Positions 54,287 through 62,792 of a stretch of 64,000 nt of DNA are shown one piece after another. A program made the position numbers and the translations under genes. The stretch comes from Pseudomonas oryzihabitans (lineage in GTDB: Bacteria > Pseudomonadota > Gammaproteobacteria > Pseudomonadales > Pseudomonadaceae), in the NCBI RefSeq assembly GCF_001518815.1, contig NZ_CP013987.1, forward strand, positions 661,001-725,000. Reading direction: 5' to 3'. Position 1 is the first letter of the stretch, and each line of letters begins with the position of its first letter. The notes beneath the pieces were generated by a model. That model was not told where the DNA came from and ran no database searches. It worked only from the letters and a program-made list of their open reading frames with translations.

Positions 54287-54985
54287 CTAGGTTGAAGAGG
54301 CGGCGGCGCCATAGTCGCGGGCGCCGAAGAGAGCGGTACCGATGCGGACCCAGGTGGCGCCTTCGGCGATGGCGGCTTCCAGATCCTGGCTCATGCCCAT
54401 GGACAGGGTGTCCAGGCCCAGGTTCAGCGCCTCGCTCAGGGTGCGCAGCCGGGCGAAGGCGGCGCGCTGGCTGGCAGGGTCGTCGGTGGGTTCGGGAATG
54501 GCCATCAGGCCACGCAGACGCAGGTTGGGCAACTGGCTCACCGCGGTGGCCAACGCTGGGAGTTCGTCGGGGTGGCAGCCGGACTTGCTGGCTTCGCCGC
54601 TGACGTTGACCTGCAGGCAGATGTTCAGTGGCCCGCGCTCGGGCGGACGCTGTTCGGCCAGGCGCTGGGCGATCTTCAGGCGATCCACCGAATGCACCCA
54701 GTCGAAGTGGCTGGCGATGGCGCGGGTCTTGTTGGACTGGATGGGACCGATGAAATGCCACACCAGTGGCAGGTCGGCCAGCTCCAGTTGCTTGTCCAGC
54801 GCCTCCTGCAGATAGTTCTCGCCGAAGTCGCGCAGGCCGGCGCCAGCGGCCTCCCGCAGCGCCGCGGCGGGCTTGGTCTTGCTCACCGCCAGCAGGCCGA
54901 CGGTCGCGGGATCGCGGCCTGCCGTCCGGCTGGCGGCGGCGATGCGTTCGAGTACGGTTGCGCTATTCTCGGCTATCGTGGACAT
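54287..54985 (-). CDS. yggS: PLP-homeostasis protein YggS
   Basis: The 232-residue protein adopts the alanine-racemase-like barrel and binds pyridoxal phosphate through the Lys in LLAVSKTKPA (about residue 36). HFIGPIQSNKTRAIA and the C-terminal SMGMSQDLEAAI / VRIGTALFGARDYG are family marks. It balances PLP and amino-acid pools and has no known enzymatic activity. It is first gene of the yggS-proC-yggT operon and divergent from pilT. Confidence 0.94.
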   Translation of the reverse strand: MSTIAENSATVLERIAAASRTAGRDPATVGLLAVSKTKPAAALREAAGAGLRDFGENYLQEALDKQLELADLPLVWHFIGPIQSNKTRAIASHFDWVHSVDRLKIAQRLAEQRPPERGPLNICLQVNVSGEASKSGCHPDELPALATAVSQLPNLRLRGLMAIPEPTDDPASQRAAFARLRTLSEALNLGLDTLSMGMSQDLEAAIAEGATWVRIGTALFGARDYGAAASST

Positions 54986-55111
54986 TCAGCCCCTGCTTGC
55001 GTCGGCGCACCCGGCAGGCCTTGGCGTACCGGATGAAGGAGTGGCGGTGACCAGGTCAGACCGCCAGTGCTGCGCGGCATTCTACCTGCTTGCTCGACAT
55101 CTGGGAGTCCC

Positions 55112-56146
55112 ATGGATATCACCGAATTGCTGGCCTTTTCCGCGCGGCAAGGCGCCTCCGACCTGCACCTGTCCGCCGGCCTGCCGCCGATGATCCGCGT
55201 CGACGGCGACGTGCGCCGCATCAACCTGCCGGCCTTCGAGCACAAGCAGGTGCACGCGCTGATCTACGACATCATGAACGACAAGCAGCGCAAGGACTTC
55301 GAGGAATTCCTGGAGACCGACTTCTCCTTCGAGGTGCCGGGCGTGGCGCGCTTCCGGGTCAATGCCTTCAATCAGAATCGTGGCGCTGGCGCGGTGTTCC
55401 GGACCATCCCTTCCAAGGTGCTGAGCATGGAAGAGCTGGGCATGGGCGAGGTGTTCAAGAAGATCACCGACGTGCCGCGCGGGCTGGTGCTGGTGACCGG
55501 ACCGACCGGTTCGGGCAAGTCCACCACCCTCGCGGCCATGCTCGACTACCTCAACAACACCAAGTACCACCACATCCTCACCATCGAGGATCCCATCGAG
55601 TTCGTCCACGAGTCCAAGAAGTGCCTGGTCAACCAGCGCGAGGTGCATCGCGACACCCTGGGCTTTTCCGAAGCCCTGCGCTCGGCGCTGCGCGAGGACC
55701 CGGACATCATCCTGGTGGGCGAGCTGCGCGACCTGGAAACCATCCGCCTGGCACTGACCGCGGCCGAGACCGGGCACCTGGTGTTCGGCACTCTGCACAC
55801 CACCTCGGCGGCCAAGACCATCGATCGGGTGGTGGACGTCTTTCCGGCGGAAGAGAAATCCATGGTGCGTTCCATGTTGTCCGAATCCCTGCAGGCGGTG
55901 GTCTCCCAGACCCTGCTCAAGAAGGTCGGCGGCGGTCGGGTAGCCGCTCACGAGATCATGATCGGCACCCCGGCCATCCGTAACCTGATCCGCGAGGACA
56001 AGGTGGCGCAGATGTATTCCTCGATCCAGACCGGTGGCGGCCTGGGCATGCAGACCCTGGACATGTGCCTCAAGGCGCTCCTGGCCAAGGGGCTGATCAG
56101 CCGCGACGCGGCCCGCGAGAAGGCCAAGACGCCGGAGAACTTCTGA
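55112..56146 (+). CDS. pilT: Type IV pilus retraction ATPase PilT
   Basis: The 344-residue hexameric ATPase depolymerises pili to drive twitching. It starts MDITELLAFSARQGASDLHL. It has Walker A TGPTGSGKSTT (about 130-140), the Asp box ILTIEDPIEFVH, Walker B PDIILVGELRD and the PilT-specific AIRNLIREDK near the C-terminus. The ATG at 55112 matches the conserved N-terminus; a start 15 codons upstream is unlikely. Its stop overlaps the pilU start (TGATG). Confidence 0.97.
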   Translation: MDITELLAFSARQGASDLHLSAGLPPMIRVDGDVRRINLPAFEHKQVHALIYDIMNDKQRKDFEEFLETDFSFEVPGVARFRVNAFNQNRGAGAVFRTIPSKVLSMEELGMGEVFKKITDVPRGLVLVTGPTGSGKSTTLAAMLDYLNNTKYHHILTIEDPIEFVHESKKCLVNQREVHRDTLGFSEALRSALREDPDIILVGELRDLETIRLALTAAETGHLVFGTLHTTSAAKTIDRVVDVFPAEEKSMVRSMLSESLQAVVSQTLLKKVGGGRVAAHEIMIGTPAIRNLIREDKVAQMYSSIQTGGGLGMQTLDMCLKALLAKGLISRDAAREKAKTPENF

Positions 56147-57288
56147 TGGATTTCGACAGGTTCCTGCAGCTGATGGTGGACAAGGGGGCGTCCGACCTCT
56201 TCATCACCACCGGCGTGCCCCCTTCGATGAAGATCAATGGGCGCATGACGCCGGTCACCAAGGATTCGCTGTCTCCCGAGCAGTGCCGGGCCCTGGTGCT
56301 GGGGGTGATGACCGACGAGCAGCGGCAGGAATTCCAGCAGAAGCGCGAGTGCAACTTCGCCATCAGCGCCCGGGGCATCGGTCGCTTCCGGGTCAGTGCC
56401 TTCTACCAGCGCAATCTGGTGGGCATGGTGCTGCGCCGCATCGAGGTCAACATTCCCACGGTCGAGCAGCTGCGCCTGCCGGAGATCATCAAGAAGCTGG
56501 CCATGACCAAGCGCGGCCTGGTGATCTTCGTTGGCGCCACCGGCACCGGCAAGTCCACCTCGCTGGCGGCCATGATCGGCCATCGCAACAAGAACTCGGC
56601 GGGGCACATCATCTCCATCGAGGATCCCATCGAGTACATCCACCAGCACCAGGGCTGCATCGTCACCCAGCGCGAGGTAGGGATCGACACCGAGTCCTTC
56701 GAGGTGGCGCTGAAGAACACCCTGCGCCAGGCGCCTGACGTGATCATGATCGGCGAGATCCGCAGTCGGGACACCATGGAGCATGCTCTGGCCTTCGCCG
56801 AGACCGGCCACCTGTGCCTGGCCACCCTGCACGCCAACAACGCCAACCAGGCGCTGGATCGCATCATCCACTTCTTTCCGGCCGATCGACACAGCCAGAC
56901 CTGGATGGACCTGTCGCTCAACCTCAAGGGCATCGTCGCCCAGCAGCTGGTGCCGACCATCGATGGTCAGGGGCGCCGCGCGGTGATTGAGGTGCTGCTC
57001 AACACCCCGCTGGCCACCGACCTGATCCGCAAGGGCGAGGTGCACGAACTCAAGGCGCTGATGAAGAAGTCCGGCGAACTGGGCATGCAGACCTTCGACC
57101 AGTCGCTCTACAGCCTCTATCGCGACGGCGAGATCAGCTACGAAGCGGCCCTGGCCCACGCCGATTCCGCCAACGACCTGCGGCTGATGATCAAGCTGGG
57201 GTCGGAGACGGATGCCGATCACCTCAATCAGACCACCCGCAATCTCTCGGTGGACATGGGCGACGACCCACCCAGGCGCTTCCGCTAG
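56146..57288 (+). CDS. pilU: Type IV pilus retraction ATPase PilU
   Basis: The 380-residue paralogue of PilT boosts retraction force. It has MDFDRFLQLMVDKGASDLF, Walker A VGATGTGKSTS, IISIEDPIEYIH, and Walker B PDVIMIGEIRS. The C-terminus is longer than PilT's, ending DDPPRRFR. The gene's TAG stop overlaps the stop of the convergent glycosylase gene within a CTAG palindrome, leaving no room for an intergenic terminator. Confidence 0.96.
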   Translation: MDFDRFLQLMVDKGASDLFITTGVPPSMKINGRMTPVTKDSLSPEQCRALVLGVMTDEQRQEFQQKRECNFAISARGIGRFRVSAFYQRNLVGMVLRRIEVNIPTVEQLRLPEIIKKLAMTKRGLVIFVGATGTGKSTSLAAMIGHRNKNSAGHIISIEDPIEYIHQHQGCIVTQREVGIDTESFEVALKNTLRQAPDVIMIGEIRSRDTMEHALAFAETGHLCLATLHANNANQALDRIIHFFPADRHSQTWMDLSLNLKGIVAQQLVPTIDGQGRRAVIEVLLNTPLATDLIRKGEVHELKALMKKSGELGMQTFDQSLYSLYRDGEISYEAALAHADSANDLRLMIKLGSETDADHLNQTTRNLSVDMGDDPPRRFR

Positions 57289-58727
57289 CTCTCGCCGTCG
57301 GCTGCCAGGGTCCTGGCCTCGCGCAGGGCAGCGACCAGCGCCTGGCGTGCCTGCTCCTGCTGCCCTGCGTCCGGGGTGCGCAGGATGTAGGACGGATGAT
57401 AGGTGGCGATGATCCAGCGCTCGTCCAGCCGCAGGGGCCGACCCATGAATTGCGCGAGGCCCCGTGGCTTGCGCTTGAGCAGGGCTTCCAGGGCCGTCGA
57501 CCCCAGAGCCACCACTACCGTCGGCTGGATGTCGCGCAGCTCCTGCTCCAGCCAGTAGCGGCAGGGGGCGATCTCCGGTCCTGGGGTGACGTGCTTGCGT
57601 CTCCGGCCCTGGGGAATCCACTTGAAGTGCTTGACCGCATTGGTGAGGAATACCTCGCTGCGGTCGAGACCTGCCTCGGCCAGTGCCGCCATCAGCACCT
57701 GCCCGGCCGGCCCGACGAAGGGGCGACCCGCCAGGTCTTCCTGGTCGCCGGGCTGTTCTCCCAGCAGCAGGATGCGCGCCGTGCGTGGGCCTTCGCCGGC
57801 CACCGGCTGGGTGGCCTTCTCCCAGAGTTCGCAGCGGCGGCATTCGTCGAGGGTGGTGGGCAGCGGTCGATCCGGCTGGGCGCGTTCCGCGGCGATCAAT
57901 ACCTCGCGACCGCCCTGACGACCCACGGCCTCGGCCTGGGCCAGGCGCTGGGCGCCGGCTCGGGCCTCGCTAAGCAGTGCCGGGATAAGCGGCCCTTCCG
58001 GCAGATCCTTCCAGAAGCGCGCCGGCATGTTTCCCCTCAGGGTGCGCGGATTGGCCCGTGCTGGATTGAAGGTGCTGCGGTAATAGGCGCGCCAGAGTTC
58101 GTCACCAGCGTTGCGGTCATCGTCCTCCGGCGTCTGGCGGGCCAGTTGCTGCAGCTCGGCGGGGCAGGGCTCCACCAGTTGCAGCGCCTGGCCATCCCAG
58201 AGCGCGGCGGCCTCCGGGGTCGCGATCAGCCAGCTGCTATTGCCCATGCGGTCGCAGAAATGCGGCGCCGCCAGGGCCAGGACGTCGTGGGCGGGCTGGT
58301 GCCAGGCCACCCAGGCCGGCGGACCGGCGCTTTCCGCACGCGGGCGGAATCTGAGGAAGGCATGCACGTGGTGGATCTCGCGGCGGATCGCCTTGACCCG
58401 ACGCTGTAGTTCGCTGCCGTCTTCATCGCCGGCCAGCATGGCCGCGCGCTCGCCCTGGGCGACCCGCCAGAGCACCTGATAGAGCAGTGCCCAGCGATCG
58501 TCACTGCGAAAGCAGGCGGCGTAGGTCAGGGCCTCGGCCAGTTGCGGCGGGATGCGCACGGCGCTACTGGGTGGCGTCGGCACCGCCTCGACCGGTTCGT
58601 CGAACAGGTCGCCCAGTCCACGGCTCTCCTGCCAGCTCACCAGAGCTGGTGCGATACCGGCCTGAAGCAGCCGGCGTGCCTCCTGGCGCCAGCCGGCGAA
58701 GGTGCCGTCGAAATCGACCCTGTGCAT
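57285..58727 (-). CDS. DUF4130 / UdgX-type uracil-DNA glycosylase fusion
   Basis: The 480-residue protein has two parts. Residues about 1-240 match the DUF4130 family linked to radical-SAM/UDG loci (marker EIHHVHAFLRFRP at 117-129). Residues about 288-475 form a uracil-DNA glycosylase of family-4/UdgX type. Its motif A is GEQPGDQED (323-331). An extra loop QGRRRKHVTPG (373-383) corresponds to the UdgX KRRIH loop, with His379 at the position that bonds covalently to uracil-site DNA in Mycobacterium UdgX. The final motif is HPSYILR (444-450). Cys296, Cys299 and Cys389 can bind an iron-sulfur cluster; the usual fourth ligand position holds His367 (VKHFKW). The loop differs from canonical KRRIH at its fourth residue. 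It follows the radical-SAM gene with zero spacing. Confidence 0.88.
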   Translation of the reverse strand: MHRVDFDGTFAGWRQEARRLLQAGIAPALVSWQESRGLGDLFDEPVEAVPTPPSSAVRIPPQLAEALTYAACFRSDDRWALLYQVLWRVAQGERAAMLAGDEDGSELQRRVKAIRREIHHVHAFLRFRPRAESAGPPAWVAWHQPAHDVLALAAPHFCDRMGNSSWLIATPEAAALWDGQALQLVEPCPAELQQLARQTPEDDDRNAGDELWRAYYRSTFNPARANPRTLRGNMPARFWKDLPEGPLIPALLSEARAGAQRLAQAEAVGRQGGREVLIAAERAQPDRPLPTTLDECRRCELWEKATQPVAGEGPRTARILLLGEQPGDQEDLAGRPFVGPAGQVLMAALAEAGLDRSEVFLTNAVKHFKWIPQGRRRKHVTPGPEIAPCRYWLEQELRDIQPTVVVALGSTALEALLKRKPRGLAQFMGRPLRLDERWIIATYHPSYILRTPDAGQQEQARQALVAALREARTLAADGES

Positions 58728-59939
58728 CTAGAGCAGGGCGAGCTGGGCGGGCGGTTCGGCCAGCTGCCGACGCAGGTCGAGTGATTCGGCCAGCCGTGGT
58801 TGCGGCCGGTAGTCCTGGGTGATGATGAAGGGGCGAGCCTTCTCCACGCTGCATTTCAGGCGGATCAGATCGGCGTAGCGGATGCGCCGTTCGCGTCTGA
58901 GTTCCACCAGGCGCTTGGCCGAGAGCACACCGATACCGGGTACCCGGGCGATCAGTGCCTGGTCGGCGCGATTGAGATCCAGCGGGAAGATGGCGCGATT
59001 GTGCAGCGCCCAGGCGAGTTTGGGATCAACGTCCAGCGGTAGCTGGCCGTCTTCGGTGGGCAGCTCTTCCGCCTGGAAGCCGTAGCCGCGCATGAGGAAG
59101 TCGGCCTGGTACAGGCGGTGCTCACGCAGCAGGGGCGGCGGTTGCAGTGGCACCGTGCCCGGGCTTTCCGGAATCGGACTGAAGGCCGAGTAGTAAACGC
59201 GCTTCAAGCGATAGGCGCCATAGAGTGTCTGGGCGGTATCGAGAATGGTGCGGTCGTCGGTGGCGTCGGCGCCCACGATCATCTGGGTGCTCTGGCCGGC
59301 CGGTGCGAAGCGCGGCGCCTTGGCTTCGGCCTCGGCTTCCTCCAGGCCCAGGCGGATGTTGCCCATGGTCTTGCGGATGCTGCTGCCGTTCTTTTCCGGC
59401 GCCAGCTTGATCAGGCTGCTCTCGGTGGGCAGCTCGATGTTCACCGACAAACGATCGGCATAGAGACCGGCCTGGGCAATGATCTCGGGATCGGCGTCGG
59501 GAATGGTCTTGAGATGGATGTAGCCGCGGAACTGGTGCTGTTCGCGCAGCAGCTGGGCCACCCGGGTCATCTGCTCCATGGTGTAGTTGGAGGAGCGGAT
59601 GATGCCGGAGCTGAGGAACAGCCCGCTGATGACGTTGCGCCGATAGAAATCGAGGGTCAGCTGCACCACTTCCTCGGGCGTGAAGCGCGCCCGCGGGACG
59701 TTGCTGCTGCGGCGATTGACGCAGTACTGGCAGTCGTACTGGCAGAAGTTGGTCAGCAGCACCTTGAGCAGCGCCACGCAGCGCCCGTCGGGGGTGAAGC
59801 TGTGACAGATGCCCATGCCGTCGGTCGAGCCCAGGCCGTCCTTGCCCTTCGAGCTGCGCTTGGGCGCACCGCTGCTGGCGCAGGATACGTCGTACTTGGC
59901 GGCATCGGCGAGAATGATCAGCTTGTCAGCGAGCTCCAT
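58728..59939 (-). CDS. Radical-SAM protein linked to uracil-DNA glycosylase, with helix-hairpin-helix
   Basis: The 403-residue protein has the radical-SAM motif CQYDCQYC (Cys66, 70, 73) after LLKVLLTNF. Three further cysteines lie near the N-terminus (20, 45, 54), and a C-terminal helix-hairpin-helix covers about 322-350 (LNRADQALIARVPGIGVLSA). It matches the family described as putative DNA modification/repair radical SAM protein that travels with UDG and DUF4130 genes. The HhH implies DNA contact; the radical chemistry and substrate are unknown. ATG 59939 has AGGAG six bases upstream. A LexA-type box (59952-59971) lies just before that, so SOS control of this gene and the fused glycosylase is expected. 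Confidence 0.9.
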   Translation of the reverse strand: MELADKLIILADAAKYDVSCASSGAPKRSSKGKDGLGSTDGMGICHSFTPDGRCVALLKVLLTNFCQYDCQYCVNRRSSNVPRARFTPEEVVQLTLDFYRRNVISGLFLSSGIIRSSNYTMEQMTRVAQLLREQHQFRGYIHLKTIPDADPEIIAQAGLYADRLSVNIELPTESSLIKLAPEKNGSSIRKTMGNIRLGLEEAEAEAKAPRFAPAGQSTQMIVGADATDDRTILDTAQTLYGAYRLKRVYYSAFSPIPESPGTVPLQPPPLLREHRLYQADFLMRGYGFQAEELPTEDGQLPLDVDPKLAWALHNRAIFPLDLNRADQALIARVPGIGVLSAKRLVELRRERRIRYADLIRLKCSVEKARPFIITQDYRPQPRLAESLDLRRQLAEPPAQLALL

Positions 59940-59951
59940 CGAGATCTCCTG

Positions 59952-59971
59952 TACTGTGATTGCATACAGTA
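59952..59971 (-). promoter_or_regulatory. LexA/SOS box upstream of the radical-SAM-UDG operon
   Basis: TACTGTGATTGCATACAGTA contains CTG-N10-CAG with perfectly complementary outer arms TACTGT/ACAGTA, the consensus form for gammaproteobacterial LexA. It sits 13 bases before the ATG at 59939. On the minus strand, TTGAAC about 18 bases upstream of the box could be the -35, so LexA would block the -10. Confidence 0.85.
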
Positions 59972-60071
59972 TCCAGGAAGCGGAGCGTCGTTCAATGGCT
60001 TTGCGCCGGGCGGCGCCGAGTGGAGCGACACTCCGCCGAGCGGTAGCAGCCCGGCGGAGCGAGGGGAGGGA

Positions 60072-60833
60072 TCAGGACTTGCGGGTACGCTTGGTACGCG
60101 GCTTGTCCGCGACGGGACTGGTTTCCGCCGCCAGGGTGGGCTGCTGCAACACACGCTTGGCCGACGCGAACCTTTTGGTCCAGTAGGGCTTGCTCAGGTG
60201 ATCGACCCGCACGCTTTCGCCGCTGCGCGGGGCATGGACGAAGCGATCGTTGCCCAGGTAGATGGCGACGTGGTCGATGCCGCTGCGCTGACCGGTCTTG
60301 AAGAACACCAGGTCACCAGCCTTGAGGTCGCCACGGGCGACCTTGGGGCCCTTGAGCTGGGACAGCTCACGGGAGGTGCGCGGCAGCTTGACGTTGTGCA
60401 CGTCACGGTAGACGTAGTTCACCAGGCCGCTGCAATCCAGGCCGTTCTGCGGATTGGTCCCGCCGTAGCGATAGGGGGTACCGACCAGGTCCATGGCACG
60501 GGTCGCGACCTGGGCGCCGACGTTGCGGGTGGCGGCCTGAGCGGTGGCCTGTTTGCGGTGCATAGCACTGGTGGCCCGGGCTGCGCGCTTGGCGCGGGCC
60601 GCGGAAGCCGCCTGGGTATGGTCCACGGCGGCAACGTGCCGAGTCGCGGCCTTGCGAGCCGGAGTGGCGGCTACATGCCGAGCGGCGGTCTTAGGAGCTG
60701 AAGCGGCGGTGACATGCCGGGCTGCGACCTTATGGACCGGAGCGGCAGTGCGCGCTGCAGAGTTCTCTTTCGCTTGTACTGCCGCGGGCAGCACAAGACA
60801 GGCGGAGAGCCATGTCAGAAGAAATAGACGCAT
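60072..60833 (-). CDS. NlpC/P60 cell-wall endopeptidase with repeat linker
   Basis: The 253-residue protein has a signal peptide (cleavage probably after AAVQA), a basic Ala/His-rich linker (about 25-100) and an NlpC/P60 domain (about 105-215). The catalytic Cys is in DCSGLVNY and the His in IDHVAIYLG, with FVHAPRSG following. Such enzymes cleave peptidoglycan stem peptides in the periplasm. The linker holds about three copies of a unit built on AARHVAA. A Lys/Arg-rich tail (TKRTRKS) ends the protein. It is divergent from the double-TM2 gene. Confidence 0.88.
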   Translation of the reverse strand: MRLFLLTWLSACLVLPAAVQAKENSAARTAAPVHKVAARHVTAASAPKTAARHVAATPARKAATRHVAAVDHTQAASAARAKRAARATSAMHRKQATAQAATRNVGAQVATRAMDLVGTPYRYGGTNPQNGLDCSGLVNYVYRDVHNVKLPRTSRELSQLKGPKVARGDLKAGDLVFFKTGQRSGIDHVAIYLGNDRFVHAPRSGESVRVDHLSKPYWTKRFASAKRVLQQPTLAAETSPVADKPRTKRTRKS

Positions 60834-60868
60834 TGTCGTAGGGGTGTCTGAAGATCGAAGCGAGGGAT

Positions 60869-60877
60869 TCTATACCA
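60869..60877 (-). promoter_or_regulatory. Candidate extended -10 of the NlpC/P60 gene
   Basis: Read on the minus strand, TGG-TATAGA forms an extended -10 element 36 bases upstream of the ATG. No good -35 is visible. Confidence 0.4.
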
Positions 60878-61060
60878 ACCCTGTGGATATTTTGTGCACC
60901 TCTCATCAAGAAATTATGTAATTTTTAGCGGAAAGTGAGGTCCCTAAAGCGCCAACCAGTGAGACTCCCTGGGCATTCATCCAGTTTTCGACATAAAGTC
61001 ATGGTGAAGGTAAGGGTGTAGGTAAGGTGGGTCTTTTCCGTCAGTCGCGAGGTCGTAGAC

Positions 61061-61465
61061 ATGCAGTATCAGGACACCCATAGCAAGGTCATGGGCTATC
61101 TGCTGTGGATTTTCGGGTTTCTCGGCGCGCATCGCTTCTACTATGGCAAACCGGTCACCGGCACCCTCTGGTTCTGCACCCTGGGATTGCTGGGCATCGG
61201 CTGGCTGATCGATCTCTTCCTGATCCCGGCCATGGATCGCGAGGCGGACCTGCGCTTCCAGTCCGGTTCGCTGAACTACAGCCTGGGCTGGATCCTGCTG
61301 ACCTTCCTGGGCATCTTTGGCGTGCACCGCCTCTATATGGGCAAGTGGATCACTGCCATCCTCTATTTCTTTACCGCCGGTTTCTTCCTGCTCGGCGTGC
61401 TCTACGACTTCTGGACGCTCAATTCGCAGATTTCCGAAGAGAATCGTCGACGGCTGGTGCGCTAA
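61061..61465 (+). CDS. Double TM2-domain membrane protein
   Basis: The 134-residue protein carries two TM2 units. Each starts with a glycine-rich G-A/V-HRFYYGK or HRLYMGK segment (FLGAHRFYYGKPVTG at about 19-33; IFGVHRLYMGKWITA at about 85-99) followed by two helices and a short WxxD loop. Most TM2 proteins have one unit, so this looks like an internal duplication. Function of bacterial TM2 proteins is not known to me. It ends at a terminator shared with the pyr operon. Confidence 0.85.
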   Translation: MQYQDTHSKVMGYLLWIFGFLGAHRFYYGKPVTGTLWFCTLGLLGIGWLIDLFLIPAMDREADLRFQSGSLNYSLGWILLTFLGIFGVHRLYMGKWITAILYFFTAGFFLLGVLYDFWTLNSQISEENRRRLVR

Positions 61466-61483
61466 GACCGGCTGAGAGGCAAA

Positions 61484-61511
61484 GAAAAGGGGCTCCGCGG
61501 AGCCCCTTTTC
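61484..61511. terminator. Bidirectional terminator between the TM2 gene and the pyr operon
   Basis: A perfect 28-base inverted repeat, GAAAAGGGGCTCCG followed by CGGAGCCCCTTTTC, has A/T tails on both sides. It lies 19 bases after the TM2 stop and four bases beyond the pyrC' stop. Confidence 0.95.
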
Positions 61512-61514
61512 TAT

Positions 61515-62792
61515 TCAAGCGCCGCGCTGGTAGGTCGCGCGCCCCCCTACCAGGGTGCGCTCGATGCGGCCGGGCAGGATGAGGCCATGGAAGGGGCAAT
61601 TGCGGCCACGGGAGAGCCAGGGCGTAGCGGCCTGGGCGGTCGGCTGCTGGGCGAACAGCACCAGGTCCGCCGGCAGCCCCTTGGCCAGACGACCCGCCTC
61701 GAGGCGCAGGGCCTGGGCCGGGCCGCTGGTCAGACGGGCCAGGAGGGTCGGCAGATCCAGCAGGCCGTCCGCCACCAGGGTCAAGGCCAATGGCAGGAGC
61801 AATTCGACGCTGCTGATGCCTGGTTCGGTGGCGGCGAAGGGCGCCAGCTTGGCATCCGCCTCATGTGGCTGATGATGGCTGGAAATGGCGCCAATCACGC
61901 CGTCACGCACCCCGGCACGCAAGGCGTCGCGGTCACGGGCGGTCCGCAGCGGCGGTTTGACGTGATAGAGGCTGGAAAAGCCCTGCAGGGCTTCATCGGT
62001 GAGCAGCAGTTGATAGAGCGCCACGTCGGCGGTCACCGGCAGGCCACGCGCCTGGGCTGCGGCGATCATCTCCACCGCGCGCGCGCTGGTCAGTTGGCCG
62101 AAGTGGGCGCGCACGCCGCTCTGTTCCACCAGCAGCAGGTCGCGGGACAGGGCGATGGTTTCCGCCGTCTCCGGGATGCCGGTGAGACCCAGGAAGCTGG
62201 CGGTGGGGCCTTCGTGGGCCAGGCCGCCCTCGGCCAGATCGGCGTCCAGGGCAGTAAAGACCACGGTGAGATCGAAGGTGGCGGCGTATTCCAGGGCCCG
62301 CCGCTGTACCCGCAGGTTTTCGAAGCGCTGCAGGCCGTTGGTGAAGGCGACGCAGCCGGCATCGCGCAGCGCCATCAGTTCGGAGAGCTGTTCGCCACCC
62401 AGGCCCTTGGTCAGGGCACCGATGGGGTGAACCCGGGCATGATCGGCGGTACGCGCTCGGTCGAGGATGAGTTCGGCCACCGCGGTGGTGTCCAGCACCG
62501 GGCGGGTGGTCGGCGGACAGCACAGGCTGGTGACGCCACCGGTCGCGGCGGCGCGGGTCTCGCTGTCGACGTTGCCCTTGCGGGTCAGGCCCGGCTCGCA
62601 CAGGGCGACGTCCAGGTCGACCAGGCCGGGTGCCAGGATGAGGTCGCTGGCGTCCAGCTGCTCGGCGGCCTGGAAGCCCTGGGGCGCCTCGCCGATGGCC
62701 AGGATGCGGCCCTCGTCGACATGGACGTCGCTGATCTGGTCGAGGCCAGAGGCCGGGTCGATCACCCGGGCGTTGCGGATGCTCAGGCTCAC
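61515..62792 (-). CDS. pyrC': Catalytically inactive dihydroorotase homologue PyrC'
   Basis: The 425-residue amidohydrolase-fold protein lacks the metal-binding HxH: the region reads [13 protein letters not shown], with Asp61 and Ala63 where the two histidines should be. In Pseudomonas, PyrC' is a structural partner that holds aspartate transcarbamoylase (PyrB) in its dodecameric form, while true dihydroorotase is encoded elsewhere. It starts at GTG 62792, overlapping the pyrB stop (GTGA). Also annotated pyrX. Confidence 0.93.
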   Translation of the reverse strand: MSLSIRNARVIDPASGLDQISDVHVDEGRILAIGEAPQGFQAAEQLDASDLILAPGLVDLDVALCEPGLTRKGNVDSETRAAATGGVTSLCCPPTTRPVLDTTAVAELILDRARTADHARVHPIGALTKGLGGEQLSELMALRDAGCVAFTNGLQRFENLRVQRRALEYAATFDLTVVFTALDADLAEGGLAHEGPTASFLGLTGIPETAETIALSRDLLLVEQSGVRAHFGQLTSARAVEMIAAAQARGLPVTADVALYQLLLTDEALQGFSSLYHVKPPLRTARDRDALRAGVRDGVIGAISSHHQPHEADAKLAPFAATEPGISSVELLLPLALTLVADGLLDLPTLLARLTSGPAQALRLEAGRLAKGLPADLVLFAQQPTAQAATPWLSRGRNCPFHGLILPGRIERTLVGGRATYQRGA

